Below, in pieces: positions 25,011 through 35,636 of a stretch of DNA of 64,000 bases (position 1 is the stretch's first letter; the number at the start of each line of letters is the position of its first letter). The notes under the pieces are model-generated. The model had not been told where the DNA came from and ran no database searches. It was given only the letters and a program-made list of their open reading frames with translations. This DNA comes from Salvia splendens (lineage: Eukaryota; Streptophyta; Magnoliopsida; Lamiales; Lamiaceae): contig NC_056046.1 of NCBI RefSeq assembly GCF_004379255.2, forward strand, positions 12,586,001 through 12,650,000, read 5' to 3'. The position numbers and the translations under genes were made by a program.

Positions 25011-26865
25011 ATGCAAGGTGGAGATGGTAATTCCCCGGGGTATGGAGACTCGGGATACGACAACTTCCCCAATCAGATGTGGAGTCCGCAATCGCCCCAA
25101 TTCCGGGTCCAGTCATTCCAGCAGAGGAACTTGGTTCGCCAACCATCGAGGTTCGGTGACTACCGACCGAATATGGACGCGATCAACAACCCGTCCCAGC
25201 ACTTCCAATCCTCCCAATTCCAATACTCCCAGTCTCCACTGTCTGAATCTGATAGATTCACATGGGAACAGTTGATGGGTACACCGGAGACCCCGACATC
25301 CGGTAGTGTGGAGATGGAGGCCGCTACCGGGGTCGCCGAACCAGCGGTGGAGGGGGGCGAGGCGGCGACGGTGGCGGTGGGAGGCGTGGCGGCGGCGGTG
25401 GGAGGCGAGGCGGCAGAGAGCAGGGGCCCACCGGGGGCGGGCGAGGCGGAGACGGAGAGCCGGAAACCGGCGGTGGCCGAGGCGGTGGTGATCGGCGGGG
25501 CGAGAAGTACAAGGATGATGAATCCCTCGCTGTTGCGCGGGCTTGGGAGGCGGTCACGACGAATCCGGTCATCGGCACGGATCAGACCGGCTTTTGCTTC
25601 TGGAGGCGCGTCCTGACGGTGTACAACGGCTTCAAACCAGAAGGCAGTGTCGGACGTGATGAAGGCCAGATCCGGAAGAAGTTCGGCCGGATCAGTAGAG
25701 CTGTGAAGAGGTTCAGGAGCATTTACGAGAAACAGCTCCAGAATGCCGAAAGCGGTCGCAGCAAAGCCGACGTACGGGCGTTATCGTATCAGTTGTTTAA
25801 TACTGAACGTTGGCCCAAGTTCACCTACTGGAATGATGACATGCTTCTCCGAGACTCCCCTCAATTCAAGGCGATCTGCGATGATGAGACCTGTCTAATA
25901 CGATCAGCGTGACAACAGCAGACGAGGAACCATCGGTGCCGAAGGAAGTGACAACCTCAGCTACGAAAGTCGTGAAGCCAAGGCAGCGGAATAGGATCGA
26001 GAGGACTTCAGAGGCGAGATCGTTGAGGCCGAGGGATCGAATCAAGCCTCCACAGAAGCTGGCGAATTACGTCGCCAAGTAGCGACGTAATTAGATGAGA
26101 TGCTCTGTTTTCCTTTCTTTTCCTTAGTTACATTTATTTCCTTTTCTTAGTTATTTTCTTTTGATTATTAATTATTTTATTGTAATTGCGTCGGGCGTTC
26201 TATAAGCCCCGTTCGGGTTTTCTTCTTTGGTTCTTTCCCGAACGTCTAGGCTAGGTCGAATCAACCCTAGGGTCTTAGTATAAATAGGGCCTTTCTTTCG
26301 CTGATTTGCAGCATATCAATATATCAAATATTTTGGCCCAAAGCTTGAGCAACAAGAAACGCAATTCTCTCCGCTGACGACGAGTCTCTCGCTCGCGTAC
26401 AGCTTCTATCATCGGAATTCGCCGCCGACCCAGACCTCCTGGGCGCCGGATCATTACCGACGTGTTTCTTGATCGTGTGATTACCGACGTTAGGAGTTTC
26501 GCTCCTAACACTGTCCTACTAGAAAGCGGACAAAAATCGGGGCCGACGACACCTACAGCAGTGGTAGCGACTCACGTGCATTCGACCTGAATGACGATGT
26601 GAGGGATGAGCCCCCCTCGACAATGTCGAGGCGCCAGCGCCCACAGGGCCAACAAGCCGCCATCCGGGAAGCTAGAACCGCTTCCCAAGTCTCTCGGGCG
26701 AGCGCGGCGGCACCGCACCCTTCACCGACCGCGGAATTGACTCAAACACTGGAGGTGCAGATGATGAAGCAACTTGCGGATAACTTGTCCTTGTACGAGA
26801 AGTCGACGGACCCTATCACCAAGATGATGTACTGCGACCTCATTCTTAGATTGAGGTCGAAGTAG
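25011..26865 (+). pseudogene. Harbinger ORF1, frameshifted and split by a retroelement insertion
   Basis: The frame opens at 25011 (MQGGDGNSPGYGDSGYDNFP). Somewhere in the G-rich stretch 25307-25500 it switches to the frame encoding a Gly/Arg-rich linker and then AVARAWEAVTTNPVIGTDQT, CFWRRVLTVYNGFKPEG, QIRKKFGRISRAVKRF and WPKFTYWNDDMLLRDSPQFK, the Myb/SANT-like ORF1 core. At 25895 the frame is interrupted by the insertion. It resumes in register at 26516 with PTRKRTKIGADDTYSSGSD and ends at 26865 in LSLYEKSTDPITKMMYCDLI. Removing the insert and one CTGTC restores a continuous frame, which confirms that both halves are one gene. It cannot encode full ORF1 as it stands. Confidence 0.82.
25896..26510 (+). 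mobile_element. LTR-retroelement fragment or solo LTR inserted in Harbinger ORF1
   Basis: CTGTC is repeated exactly at 25891-25895 and 26511-26515, a 5-bp target duplication. The insert first encodes an open tail ending RPRDRIKPPQKLANYVAK and a stop at 26080-26082, like the C-terminal tail of a retrotransposon polyprotein. It then has a TATAAATA (26279-26286) and ends in an inverted repeat TTAGGAG...CTCCTAACA, as LTR ends do. The left edge begins TAATACG rather than TG. It is either a solo LTR with coding sequence in U3 or an insertion missing its 5' LTR; Copia versus Gypsy was not settled. Confidence 0.7.
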
Positions 26866-27931
26866 GGCTTCTCCGTTCGGTCGGAGACGGGCGAAGCTAG
26901 CGCCAGTGGGGCCGGTGTCGGCGGCGGTGGAGGAGGTGAAGAAGATGTCCGGATTCCGATGACGCCACCGAGTAGGTAGCGGTGGCGTTTTTTTTATCTT
27001 TTTATGTTATGTTTTTAAAAAAATTCGTTGTAGAATTTTCCCCTATCAAAAGTACGACGAAAATTTATCTCTAATTCGTAACTTTATTAAATTATGTTTA
27101 TTTCCCAAATTATTAGTCTACTAAAATTTAATATAGTTAAATTAAAAAATAACATTAAAAAAGCAAATAAATTAATTTTTTTTAGAGGGCCACATTTGGT
27201 GGCCCTTGTTATTTTTGTTAATTTTGTTATTTTTACTATTGCGGAGGGCCACATAAGAGCCACGAATGGTGGCCGGGCCATACTTGGTGGCCTTCAAGGG
27301 CCACCATTGTGGACACCCTAAGCATATGATTAATATTTTTGTATTAATCATAGATGATAGGATGTGAAGCAGTCATAGGATTAAAGTGAAAACAATTAAA
27401 AAGAAAGAACTGCATACCTCTTTTTAAAATCTGAATTCAGAATCAGTAGTAGGCTTTGTAGCCTCTCATGCTTGCCATCTTATCTTTTTCTCAAGCATCT
27501 TATCTTTTTCTCTTCTCTCTGTAATGATGGTAGTTTGAAGAGAGAAAGCAGACAGCTAATCTTATTTTTCTTCTTTTCTCTTTTTCCTGAAGAGTAGGAG
27601 TTAGAGTTGGCTGTTTATATTTAGGTTAGGTTTGTTTTTTTAGTCAATAAGTGAGATTTATTATACTAATGCAAGAAAGGTTAATTATTGGTTAAATGAA
27701 ATGAGTCTTAAATGAACTTATATGGTTGCAAACTAATGAAATTAAATGGGCCAAATTAATTATAATATCAGTATGTTATATTAACTTATGTTCGTATTAA
27801 TATGACCATAAATGTATTAAACTTAGCATGCAGCAATTAAAAGAATTTTAGATTTGGATTTATTATTTTATGTATTTTATAATTCTCCTCATAATTAGTT
27901 ATTTGGAAGGTCTTTATCATTCTGTTTTATA

Positions 27932-28000
27932 GGGAACCTGCATGTTTTTCTAACCAGCACACTAGACAAGAGAGCCCTATAAATAACCTGTCCTAACACA
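27932..28000 (+). promoter_or_regulatory. Promoter-like block, copy 1
   Basis: GGGAACCTGCATG, TCTAACCAGCA, then TATAAATA at 27978-27985 and CCTGTCCTAACA. The same order and spacing recur at 28658. A CT-rich stretch resembling a leader follows, but no conserved reading frame was found. Confidence 0.45.
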
Positions 28001-28657
28001 ACATCCTCTCTCAACCAAAATCAGTCAAGAAAACCAACAGTAAAATAGTTCAGTTTCTTCTTCTTCTTCCCTATTTCATTTTCTGCATACTCAATCTCTT
28101 TCCATTTATTCTTATATATTCTCTTATGAATCTTCACTCTGTTCTTAATGTGTTTGCTTCTGTTTCTTATATATCTATTTTTTCCAGTTTTTAATACTAT
28201 GTACTCAATTAATAGAATGTTCTAACCTTGAATCTGTCAATGCTTCCATTTCTCTGATCCTTGAAACCTTGAATGACTGCTTTATTTGAGATTTTTGTAC
28301 AGCCTATCCCTGCATGTAAAATTTACATGAAAGATTTATTTTCTGTTTCTGTATTTACCTTCATGTCTCTTCAATATGAATTTTCATATTCAGTTCCTTT
28401 AAATATGAACTAACCTGTTTTTTTCAGTTTTGTACGCAATCTTTGTTCTTTTTCTTTCACTTCTACTTGCAATTCATTAATGTGATTGTCTGCAAAAAAA
28501 ATAAAAATGAAGCAGCATTCAAGGTTGAGTCAAGGTTGAAGATTGTTAGTTAAATGTTGGCAATGGCGCATGTATGGTATGTGGTCACTACTACCTGCAT
28601 AGCTCTCCCCATAGATGTAAAAGTCCTTCGTAAAGGTTCTCATGATTGTGCTTTTCT

Positions 28658-28724
28658 GGGAACCTGCACATTTATTAACCAGCATGCTCTCCATTTGTGT
28701 TCTTTAAATACCCTGCCCTAACCC
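28658..28724 (+). promoter_or_regulatory. Promoter-like block, copy 2
   Basis: GGGAACCTGCACA, ATTAACCAGCA, then TTTAAATA at 28703-28710 and CCTGCCCTAACC. From GGGAACC to the TATA-like box is 45 bases here and 46 in copy 1. Product unknown. Confidence 0.45.
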
Positions 28725-29419
28725 TTCATAATCACTTAGCAAGCTCTCTGCAACAGAAATCAATCAAACATTATCAGCAACAAAGATCCACTTCAGATTT
28801 TTCATAAATTCTTCATCCATTCTTCTTCACTTTCTGGTCTTCTATATACATTTCTTTGTTATTCTGACTTCCACTATTTGTAAATGTTCATTTCCTCTTA
28901 TATAAAATAATTTACCTCCTGTAAATATTCATTTGCAGGAGGATGTTCTGTATTAAATATATCTGAATACTAACATGTTTATATCATATTTATTTTTGAT
29001 GTTCCTATTTCTGTATTAGTTTAATATTATCTGTGTTAGCTCCTATATAATGAATGCAGTTTTCGTACCTTTACTCTGTGATTGCTTCTATTGCTATCTA
29101 ATTTTTGTTCCTATCGTGGCTCCTTCATGATTTCTATTCTTTTAGATCATCTCCAACAAATAGAATGTAAATTAGATTTTTCTATTTCTAATTTTGCTAT
29201 TTTAATAAGAAATTTTAATTAGCAGGTTTAGGATCTACAAATACTCATTTACCTTTGCTATGCTATAATGGTTCTTTCTATGCAACTTTTGACTTTCCGC
29301 ACGTGTAGATCACAATGCTGCTATACTTTTTGTAAATTGATATCATTCCCTGCATACAGAAGATAATTTCATTTTCTACAACATTTTGTTTAAATAAATG
29401 ACTCATTCTATAGAGACAC

Positions 29420-29745
29420 CAAGTGAAGTAATGACTCTGGGTTGGTGGTTTGTCCTGATTCTTTGGAATAGGTGAAGTCGTCGCCGATTTTGGCCTGAGT
29501 TTGGGTAAATACACCGTCGTCGATGAAGCTCACCGATTTCGTCGGTGTGTGGAGGAGATTTAGGGTTCCGTCTGTCGGGTGGTGTTGAACAACCATGAGT
29601 TTACATGGAGTATAAACTACCGGTGAGTAGAAAAAGTTGTCGCTGATTTGTGGTGCGGCGTGGTCAGCGGCGAAGTTTTGTAGGCGGAGATGGTGGAGCG
29701 GCGCGATTTTGGGCTAGGGTTTAGCTGGGGCGGTGGAAGAAATGG
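29420..29745 (-). other. GC-richer gene-like island, unidentified
   Basis: Minus-strand reading gives a leader-like stretch with AAACCCTAGCC, an ATG-TAA minimal frame, then a 62-codon frame from 29596 (starting MVVQHHPTDGTLNLLHTPTK). Composition differs from the AT-rich surroundings. I do not recognise the peptide. It may be a lone first exon, a captured gene fragment or chance. Confidence 0.3.
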
Positions 29746-30131
29746 AGAGAAAATCCCTTTTATATTTTCCTGTATAACATGCTACTATTGTAATGTTCAT
29801 TTATTAGGCAGATCAACTGTAAGAGCATCTCCAACGGCGGCGTCAGCGTAGGCACGCAAATTTTTCGCGGACGCCGATGCTGACGCCGAACCATTGCAGC
29901 CGGCGTCAGCGAAACCGGCGTCAAAATCGGCGTGCCTACGCCGATTCTTGGTATGACGCCGATTCTCACGGCGCCATTGTAGGCCATGAATCGGCGTCAG
30001 ACCGGCGTCAGAATTTTTTTTTTTTTTTGAAACACTATATATACGCGCTTTGGACGTCATTTTCATTCGCACCACTTGTATTAACGAGTACTCTCTCTAT
30101 CTTAATTTCTGTACAAGATCAACAACGAGAA

Positions 30132-31447
30132 ATGAGTAATGCCGGTGGTGGTGGTAGTGGTAGGGATGCTGATGAGTACGAGCGTATGATGAACGAAGAG
30201 CTAGATGCATATACGAACGGTGAGGTTGATCGATGGTTGGAGAGTTATATGCAGTCGGCGGTACCTCGCCCACGACCAATTGTCCACCGTCGACAAGTGG
30301 TTGATCGTGATCATGTAGCTGCACATCAGCGCCTGTTCACAGATTACTTCGCAGAGGAGCCGCGTTTTAACGCCAACCATTTCAGGCATCGTTTTAGGAT
30401 GAGGCGGGACGTGTTTATGCGTATTGTTAACGCTTTGGAGCATCGATATCTGTATTTCCGCTTCAGACACGATGCGGCTGGCAGACCCGGCCACACCCCT
30501 ATTCAAAAGTGCACTGCGGCAATCAGGCAGTTGGCCTACGGAACTTCGGCAGACATGTGGGACGAATACCTCCACATCGGTGAGACGACTGCCATTGAAT
30601 GTATGAAGTATTTCTGTCAGGGCGTGATTGAAGTATTCGGTGATCTGTATCTCCGAAAGCCTACCCTCGAAGATTGCCGGGATCTGCTGCGGATGCACGG
30701 GGATCAGCATGGGTTCCCGGGAATGTTAGGCAGCATAGATTGTATGCATTGGAAGTGGAAGAACTGTCCCGCTGTCTGGAAGGGGTTCTACACGACCGGC
30801 TACAAGGGAAAGAATCCCACGATGATCCTCGAGGTCGTAGCTGATTACCGACTGTGGATTTGGCATGCGTACTTTGGGATAGCCGGTTCGAACAACGACC
30901 TAAACGTCCTCAACTCGTCGCCCCTTTTCAACGAGCAGTGCCAGGGCGTCGGTCCGGCCATCAGTTTTGTCGCCAACGGGCAACCATCATGATATGGGCT
31001 ACTACTTGGCGGATGGGATATACCCTAGGTGGCCAGTCTTTGTGAAGACGATCCGCTGCGCATCAGATGCGAAGAAGCCCTACTTTGTGACGCGGCAGGA
31101 GTCAGCGCGAAAGGACGTGGAGCGCGCATTTGGTGTGCTTCAGGCTCGATGGGCTGCAGTTAAGGGACCAACGCGTTTGTGGCATGTCGACTGCATTGTT
31201 GATATAATGTACGTCTGTATTATCATGCACAACATGATTGTCGAAGATGAAGGTGTACAGGGCCAACGACGATAATGAAGCAGGTCCATGCCACGGCGTC
31301 GCCGCCGCCAACGTATGGGGTGCGATACCTCACGATGAAGAAGCCCTCCTCCAAGCACATGCCGACATGCGTCAAACGGATGCTCATATTCGACTCCAAA
31401 AGGATTTAATTGAAGAGTTGTGGGCGCGGAGGATTGCAAGGTGTTAG
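30132..31447 (+). pseudogene. PIF/Harbinger DDE transposase (HARBI1/ALP1-like), two frameshifts
   Basis: The frame starts MSNAGGGGSGRDADEYERMM at 30132, 89 bases after TATATATA (30036-30043). The protein would cut and join element ends. The N-terminal region has FRHRFRMRRDVFMRIVNALE and PIQKCTAAIRQLAYGTSADM. The catalytic triad is visible: first Asp in GSIDCMHW (codon 30738), second Asp in GSNNDLNVL (codon 30897), Glu in KDVERAFGVLQ (codon 31120). Against the sister copy at 34.0 kb there is one extra G in the GGG at 30978-30980 and an 11-base loss after about 31259. The frame therefore breaks before the Glu and again before the C-terminus, so it should be inactive. Confidence 0.9.
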
Positions 31448-31763
31448 TTTTATTTTAAATTATGTAATTTTTTTAAATGTACTTTTAAATTTTTGTACTT
31501 TTTTTATATTATTGTACTTTTTTAAATTTTAATAGTATTATTCAATTTTTCCGTATTTGTCTCGTAAATTAAATTCCGTATGTTGCTACGATTGTAAATT
31601 AAATTATATAATTGTTATTAGTGATGTGGATAGGCTATGGGAGGGCTATTGCATGTCCAGTTGCATGTCCAGATGATGTGGCAGGAGGATTTTAGTGCTG
31701 ATGATGTGGCAGTGGCAAGGTTATGGGAGGGCTATTGCATGTCCAGAACCACTGGAGATGCCT

Positions 31764-32478
31764 TTAGCCAACCGGGCGAGGTCGGCGACCGAACGAACGA
31801 GGGGTCGGGACCTTCTGGGCCGTCTCGGGGAGGTCGTGGGAACCACCGCTACTGCCGCTATAATCACCGGTATAGTTCAGTTTCTGCTTCTTCGGCCAGC
31901 TAGCGTCGACACCTGCCTGGAATTTCTCCGGCACGTTGAGCACAAGGTAGCAGTTCCAGTAGGTGAACTCATAGTACTTCCCGGGATCCGGGTAGGCTCT
32001 CTCCGCAATCCTCCTGTAGTCTTCCTCTGTTTGGCCACTGGTCCGCATACGGAGGACGTTGGCGTACAAACCCGAAAATTGAGAGACGGCAGACCTGATT
32101 CGGTCCAAGCACTTCCGGCACTACTCCCCGGTGCGAGGTCTCCCTTCAGGGCAAAATGCCCTGTAGGCTGCGGCTATCTTGGCCCACAAGTTGACGATCC
32201 TCTGGTTGTTCGAAACGAGAGGATCATCGCAGACACTCACCCACGCCTTGCCCACCGCAACGTTCTCCGCGTCCGTCCACTTCCTCCAGACCCGGCTATC
32301 CTCACCTGGCTGCGACGACTCGCCGACCTTCTTGGCCTTGCCCTTCTTCTTCGGGGCGCTCCGACCCCGCCCTACTCCCCGGCTTTGAATGGGAGTTTTC
32401 GGAACCTCATTAATATCAAAACCCAACTCCTCTAAGGAGAAGGTCTCATACTGCGTGTACTGTGCATCCGTTGGGGTC
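31764..32478 (-). pseudogene. Harbinger ORF1 (Myb/SANT-like), minus strand, truncated
   Basis: Reading right to left the frame runs STPTDAQYTQYETFSLEELG, WRKWTDAENVAVGKAWVSVC, NLWAKIAAAYRAFCPEGRP, a TAG stop (32121-32123), then RIRSAVSQFSGLYANVLRM and EFTYWNCYLVLNVPEKFQ. This is the standard ORF1 core. No in-frame ATG was found between the promoter and the N-terminus, so the beginning seems deleted. The stop is one base from CAG. The C-terminal end is cut at the junction with the transposase element's right tip. Confidence 0.8.
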
Positions 32479-32758
32479 GATGTGTGCGAAGAACCGGTGG
32501 AAAAATAAAAAAAATGATGTCCAAAGCGCGTATATATAGTGTTTCGAAAAATTTTAAAAAAAAATTAAAAATCTGACGCCGGTCTGACGCAGATCCGGGG
32601 CCTACAATGGCGCCGTGAGGATCGGCATGAGAATCGGCGCGGGTACGCCGATTTTGACCCCGATTTCGCCGACGCCGGCTGCAATGCTTCGGCGTCAGCA
32701 CCGGCGTCCGCGAAAAATCGGCGTGCCGGTGCCGACGCCGCCATTGGAGATGCTCTAA

Positions 32759-33718
32759 TTAGTGTAATGTACGTGGAGGATATTAAATAGAATGTGGGTA
32801 TATAGTTTGTTTTGGGCTTCGTTTAATTGTGTTCTTTGGGCTTTTCGAATTTTATCACATTTTAAATTAGGTCATTTCAGATAATTCAAACGAGCTCTCA
32901 TTTTATTTTGGCTTTTCTTATTAATTTCATTTGATTGTTTCTTATGTTTCTTACATATTTGGTCCTTTTATTTTTTTTATTAAAAACAATTTATATTATT
33001 TTTTTAGATAATTTTTTATTTGTAGATAATTGAAACAAGTTTTTATATGTATATATATGATTTAGTGGTTGTACATACTTTGCTCTCAAATCTCACTCAT
33101 CATCCATATCTCTTTTTTGTGGAGTAAATCTTAATTCTAATTAACAAATGTGTTTTTCTCCATTTATTTGATAAATTAAAAATATACTGAATTGTGTTTC
33201 GAGTATGTAATCGTACTCTTAAAACTGGATTATAGAGCTATAAATCTTTTTAACGTGTACATATAGTATTTTATGTTTCTACTCAATTATTTACAATTTC
33301 TTTTCCGTGAGACATTTGCTATGCAAAATTATACCAACAATCTAGAAGATGTGCATGTGTTCAAAATCATAAACGTTATATGCTATTTGATGTACTTATT
33401 TGTTGAGATTGTGAAGTTCATTAATTTATTTTTAATGATTTAAGGCTTTGAAAAAATTAGGCCTAAGTAAAAATCGTGCCACGTTTTTGACAAATCTTAT
33501 TAAAATGGAAGTGATACTTTGCATCACCTATTTTAGGATATAAGTACATGTTTTGTCTTAATTACTGCCAACTTATAGACCACATTTTATTTAAATCCAT
33601 CTGTTAATTTTCTGTTATCACTTATTGTTCAAATTTTTTTCAAGTACATTTAGTCCGTAGGTTTGAGAACTATGTGAGGACAAGTATAAGCATATAAGCC
33701 CAACATTTAGATCTAATC
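32759..33718. other. Spacer between Harbinger elements D/F and E
   Basis: AT-rich, non-coding; nothing recognised. Confidence 0.55.
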
Positions 33719-33721
33719 TAA

Positions 33722-35633
33722 GAGCATCCACAATGGCGGTGAGCGGACCGGCTAGCCGATCTCTGGCGCTCGCCGGTTCGCTCGTCGAACCATTGTAACC
33801 GGCGAGCGCCATTTCGGCGAAAAAATCAGCGAGCGCACGCCGATCTGCGAGCGCTGGCCGATGCGCTCGCCGCCATTGCAGGCTCCGGACCGGCGAGCGA
33901 ATTTTTATTTTTTTAATTTTCTAAACACTATATATACGCGCTTTGCACGTCATTTTCATTCGCACTACTTGTTTTAACGGGTACTCTCTCTATCTTAATT
34001 TCTGTACAAGATCAACAACAGGAAATAAGCAACGTTGGTGGTAGTAGTGGTGGTAGTGGTGGGGACGCTGAGGAGTACGAACGTTGAATGAACGAAGCGT
34101 TAGAGGCCTATGCGAACCATGAGATTGATAGGCTGATGCAGAGGGCCTTGCAGCCGGCGGTACCTCGACCACGACCAGTTGTCCACCGCCGAACAGTGAT
34201 TGATCATGATCACGTAGCTGCACATCAGCGCCTATACGAAGACTATTTCACACTGGAGCCGCGGTTCAACGCCAACCTTTTCAGGCGCCGTTTTAGGATG
34301 AGCAGAGCCCTGTTTATGCGTATTGTTAACACCTTAGAGCATCATCGATATCTGTATTTCCGCTTCAGGCACGATGCGGCTGGCAAACCCGGCCACACAC
34401 CTATTCAAAAGTGCACTGCGGCAATCAGGCAGTTGGCCTAGGGAGGCGCGGCAGACATGTGGGACGAGTACCTCCACATCGGTGAGACAACTGCCCTTGA
34501 ATGTATGAAGTATTTCTGTCAGGGCGTGATTGAAATTTTCCGTGATCAGTACCTTCGAAGCCCTACCCTCGAAGACTGCCAGGATCTGATGCAGATGCAC
34601 GAGGAGAAGCATGGGTTCCCGGGTATGTTAGGAAGCATAGATTGTATGCATTGGGAGTGGAAGAACTGTCTCGCTGCCTGGAAGGGGTTCTACACGACCG
34701 GCTACAAGGGAAAGAATCCCACGATGATCATCGAGGCCGTATCTGACTACCGGTTGTGGATTTGGCATGCGTATTTTGGGATAGCCGGGTCGAACAACGA
34801 CCTCAATGTCCTCAACTCGTCGCCCCTTTTCAACGAGCAGTGCCAGGGCGTCGGTCCGGCCATTAGTTTTGTCACCAACGGCAACCGGCATGATATGGGC
34901 TACTACTTGGCGGATGGGATATACCCTAGGTGGCCCGTCTTTGTGAAGACGATCAGATGCGCATCAGATGAGAGGAAGGCCTACTTTACGGAATGGCAGG
35001 AGTCGGCGCGCAAAGACGTGGAGCGCGCATTTGGTGTGCTCCAGTCTTGATGGGCGGCAATTAGGGGTCCAACGCGTTTGTGGCATATCGACTGCATTGC
35101 TGATATAATGTACTCGTGTATTATCATGCACAACATGATTGTCGAAGATGAAGGTGTACAAATGACTAGTTGGGCCAACGACGATAATGAAGCCGGTCCA
35201 AACCACGACATGGCCTCCCCGAACGTACGAAGGGGGGTCCCGCACGATGAAGCCGGCCTCCTCCAAGCACATGCCGATATGCGCCAAACGGATGCTCATA
35301 TTCGACTCCAAAAGGATTTAATTGAAGAGTTGTGGGCGCGGAAGAATGCACGGCGTTATTTTTTTTTTAATTATGTAATTTTTTTTAATTTAAATAAAAT
35401 TATTGGATTTTCTCGTATCTGTGTCATAAATTTAATTCCGTATTTTGTGTGATTGTCAATTATTTGTTTTATATAATTTTGAGTGATGTGGCTAGGTTAT
35501 TGCTAGGCTATTGGCCTATTGCTGGGCTATTTGCTTGTCCTGATGATGTGGCAGTAGGATTTTTAGTGCTGATGATGTGGCAGGAGGAGTTTGTGGCTGG
35601 GCTATGGCTTGGCAAAAACCATTGTGGATGCTC
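33722..35633 (+). mobile_element. PIF/Harbinger transposase element E
   Basis: TAA flanks both ends (33719-33721 and 35634-35636). Tips are GAGCATCCACAATGG and CCATTGTGGATGCTC, a perfect 15-bp inverted repeat. The left subterminal region is built from CGGCGAGCG-type motifs. It is followed by ACTATATATACGCGCTTTG and the shared leader, then a decayed transposase and a TGATGTGGCAG-rich right end. 1912 bases. Confidence 0.92.
34025..35452 (+). pseudogene. PIF/Harbinger DDE transposase, start lost and three stops
   Basis: This is homologous along its length to the transposase at 30132. The start position reads ATA (34025-34027) where the sister has ATG. In-frame stops are a TGA at about 34086, a TAG at 34439-34441 (sister TAC) and a TGA near 35048 (sister CGA, a likely CpG decay). 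Unlike the sister, the frame through the catalytic region is intact: Asp codons 34640 (GSIDCMHW) and 34799 (GSNNDLNVL) and Glu codon 35021 (KDVERAFGVLQ). The C-terminal LLQAHADMRQTDAHIRLQKD helix is present. Non-functional as written. Confidence 0.92.
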
Positions 35634-35636
35634 TAA

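Larger units (their letters stand above)
24773..27318 (+). mobile_element. PIF/Harbinger ORF1-only element C
   Basis: TAA flanks both ends (24770-24772 and 27319-27321). Tips are GAGTGTCCATAATGG and CCATTGTGGACACCC. The left subterminal region is an array of GCCGCGGC/GAGCCG motifs, followed by TATAAATA (24925-24932) and a broken ORF1. No transposase is present. It is interrupted by a retroelement insertion at 25896-26510. Confidence 0.88.
27322..29819. other. Intergenic region with duplicated promoter-like units
   Basis: No conserved coding region was found. It contains two related TATA-bearing blocks (27932-28000 and 28658-28724) and a GC-richer gene-like island on the minus strand near 29420-29745. 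The remainder is AT/CT-rich with no supportable feature. Confidence 0.5.
29823..32755. mobile_element. PIF/Harbinger composite D/F with transposase and ORF1 convergent
   Basis: TAA stands at both outer ends (29820-29822 and 32756-32758). The outer tips are GAGCATCTCCAACGG and CCATTGGAGATGCTC. The outer subterminal segments (about 29823-30060 and 32518-32755) are long inverted repeats with the same GACGCCGG-type arrays and both finish in ACTATATATACGCGCTTTGG. Inside are a transposase on plus and an ORF1 on minus, tail to tail. A second end-like sequence (CCACTGGAGATGCC) lies at about 31749-31762 between them, so this may be one bipartite element or two elements abutting. Both genes are broken. 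Confidence 0.75.
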
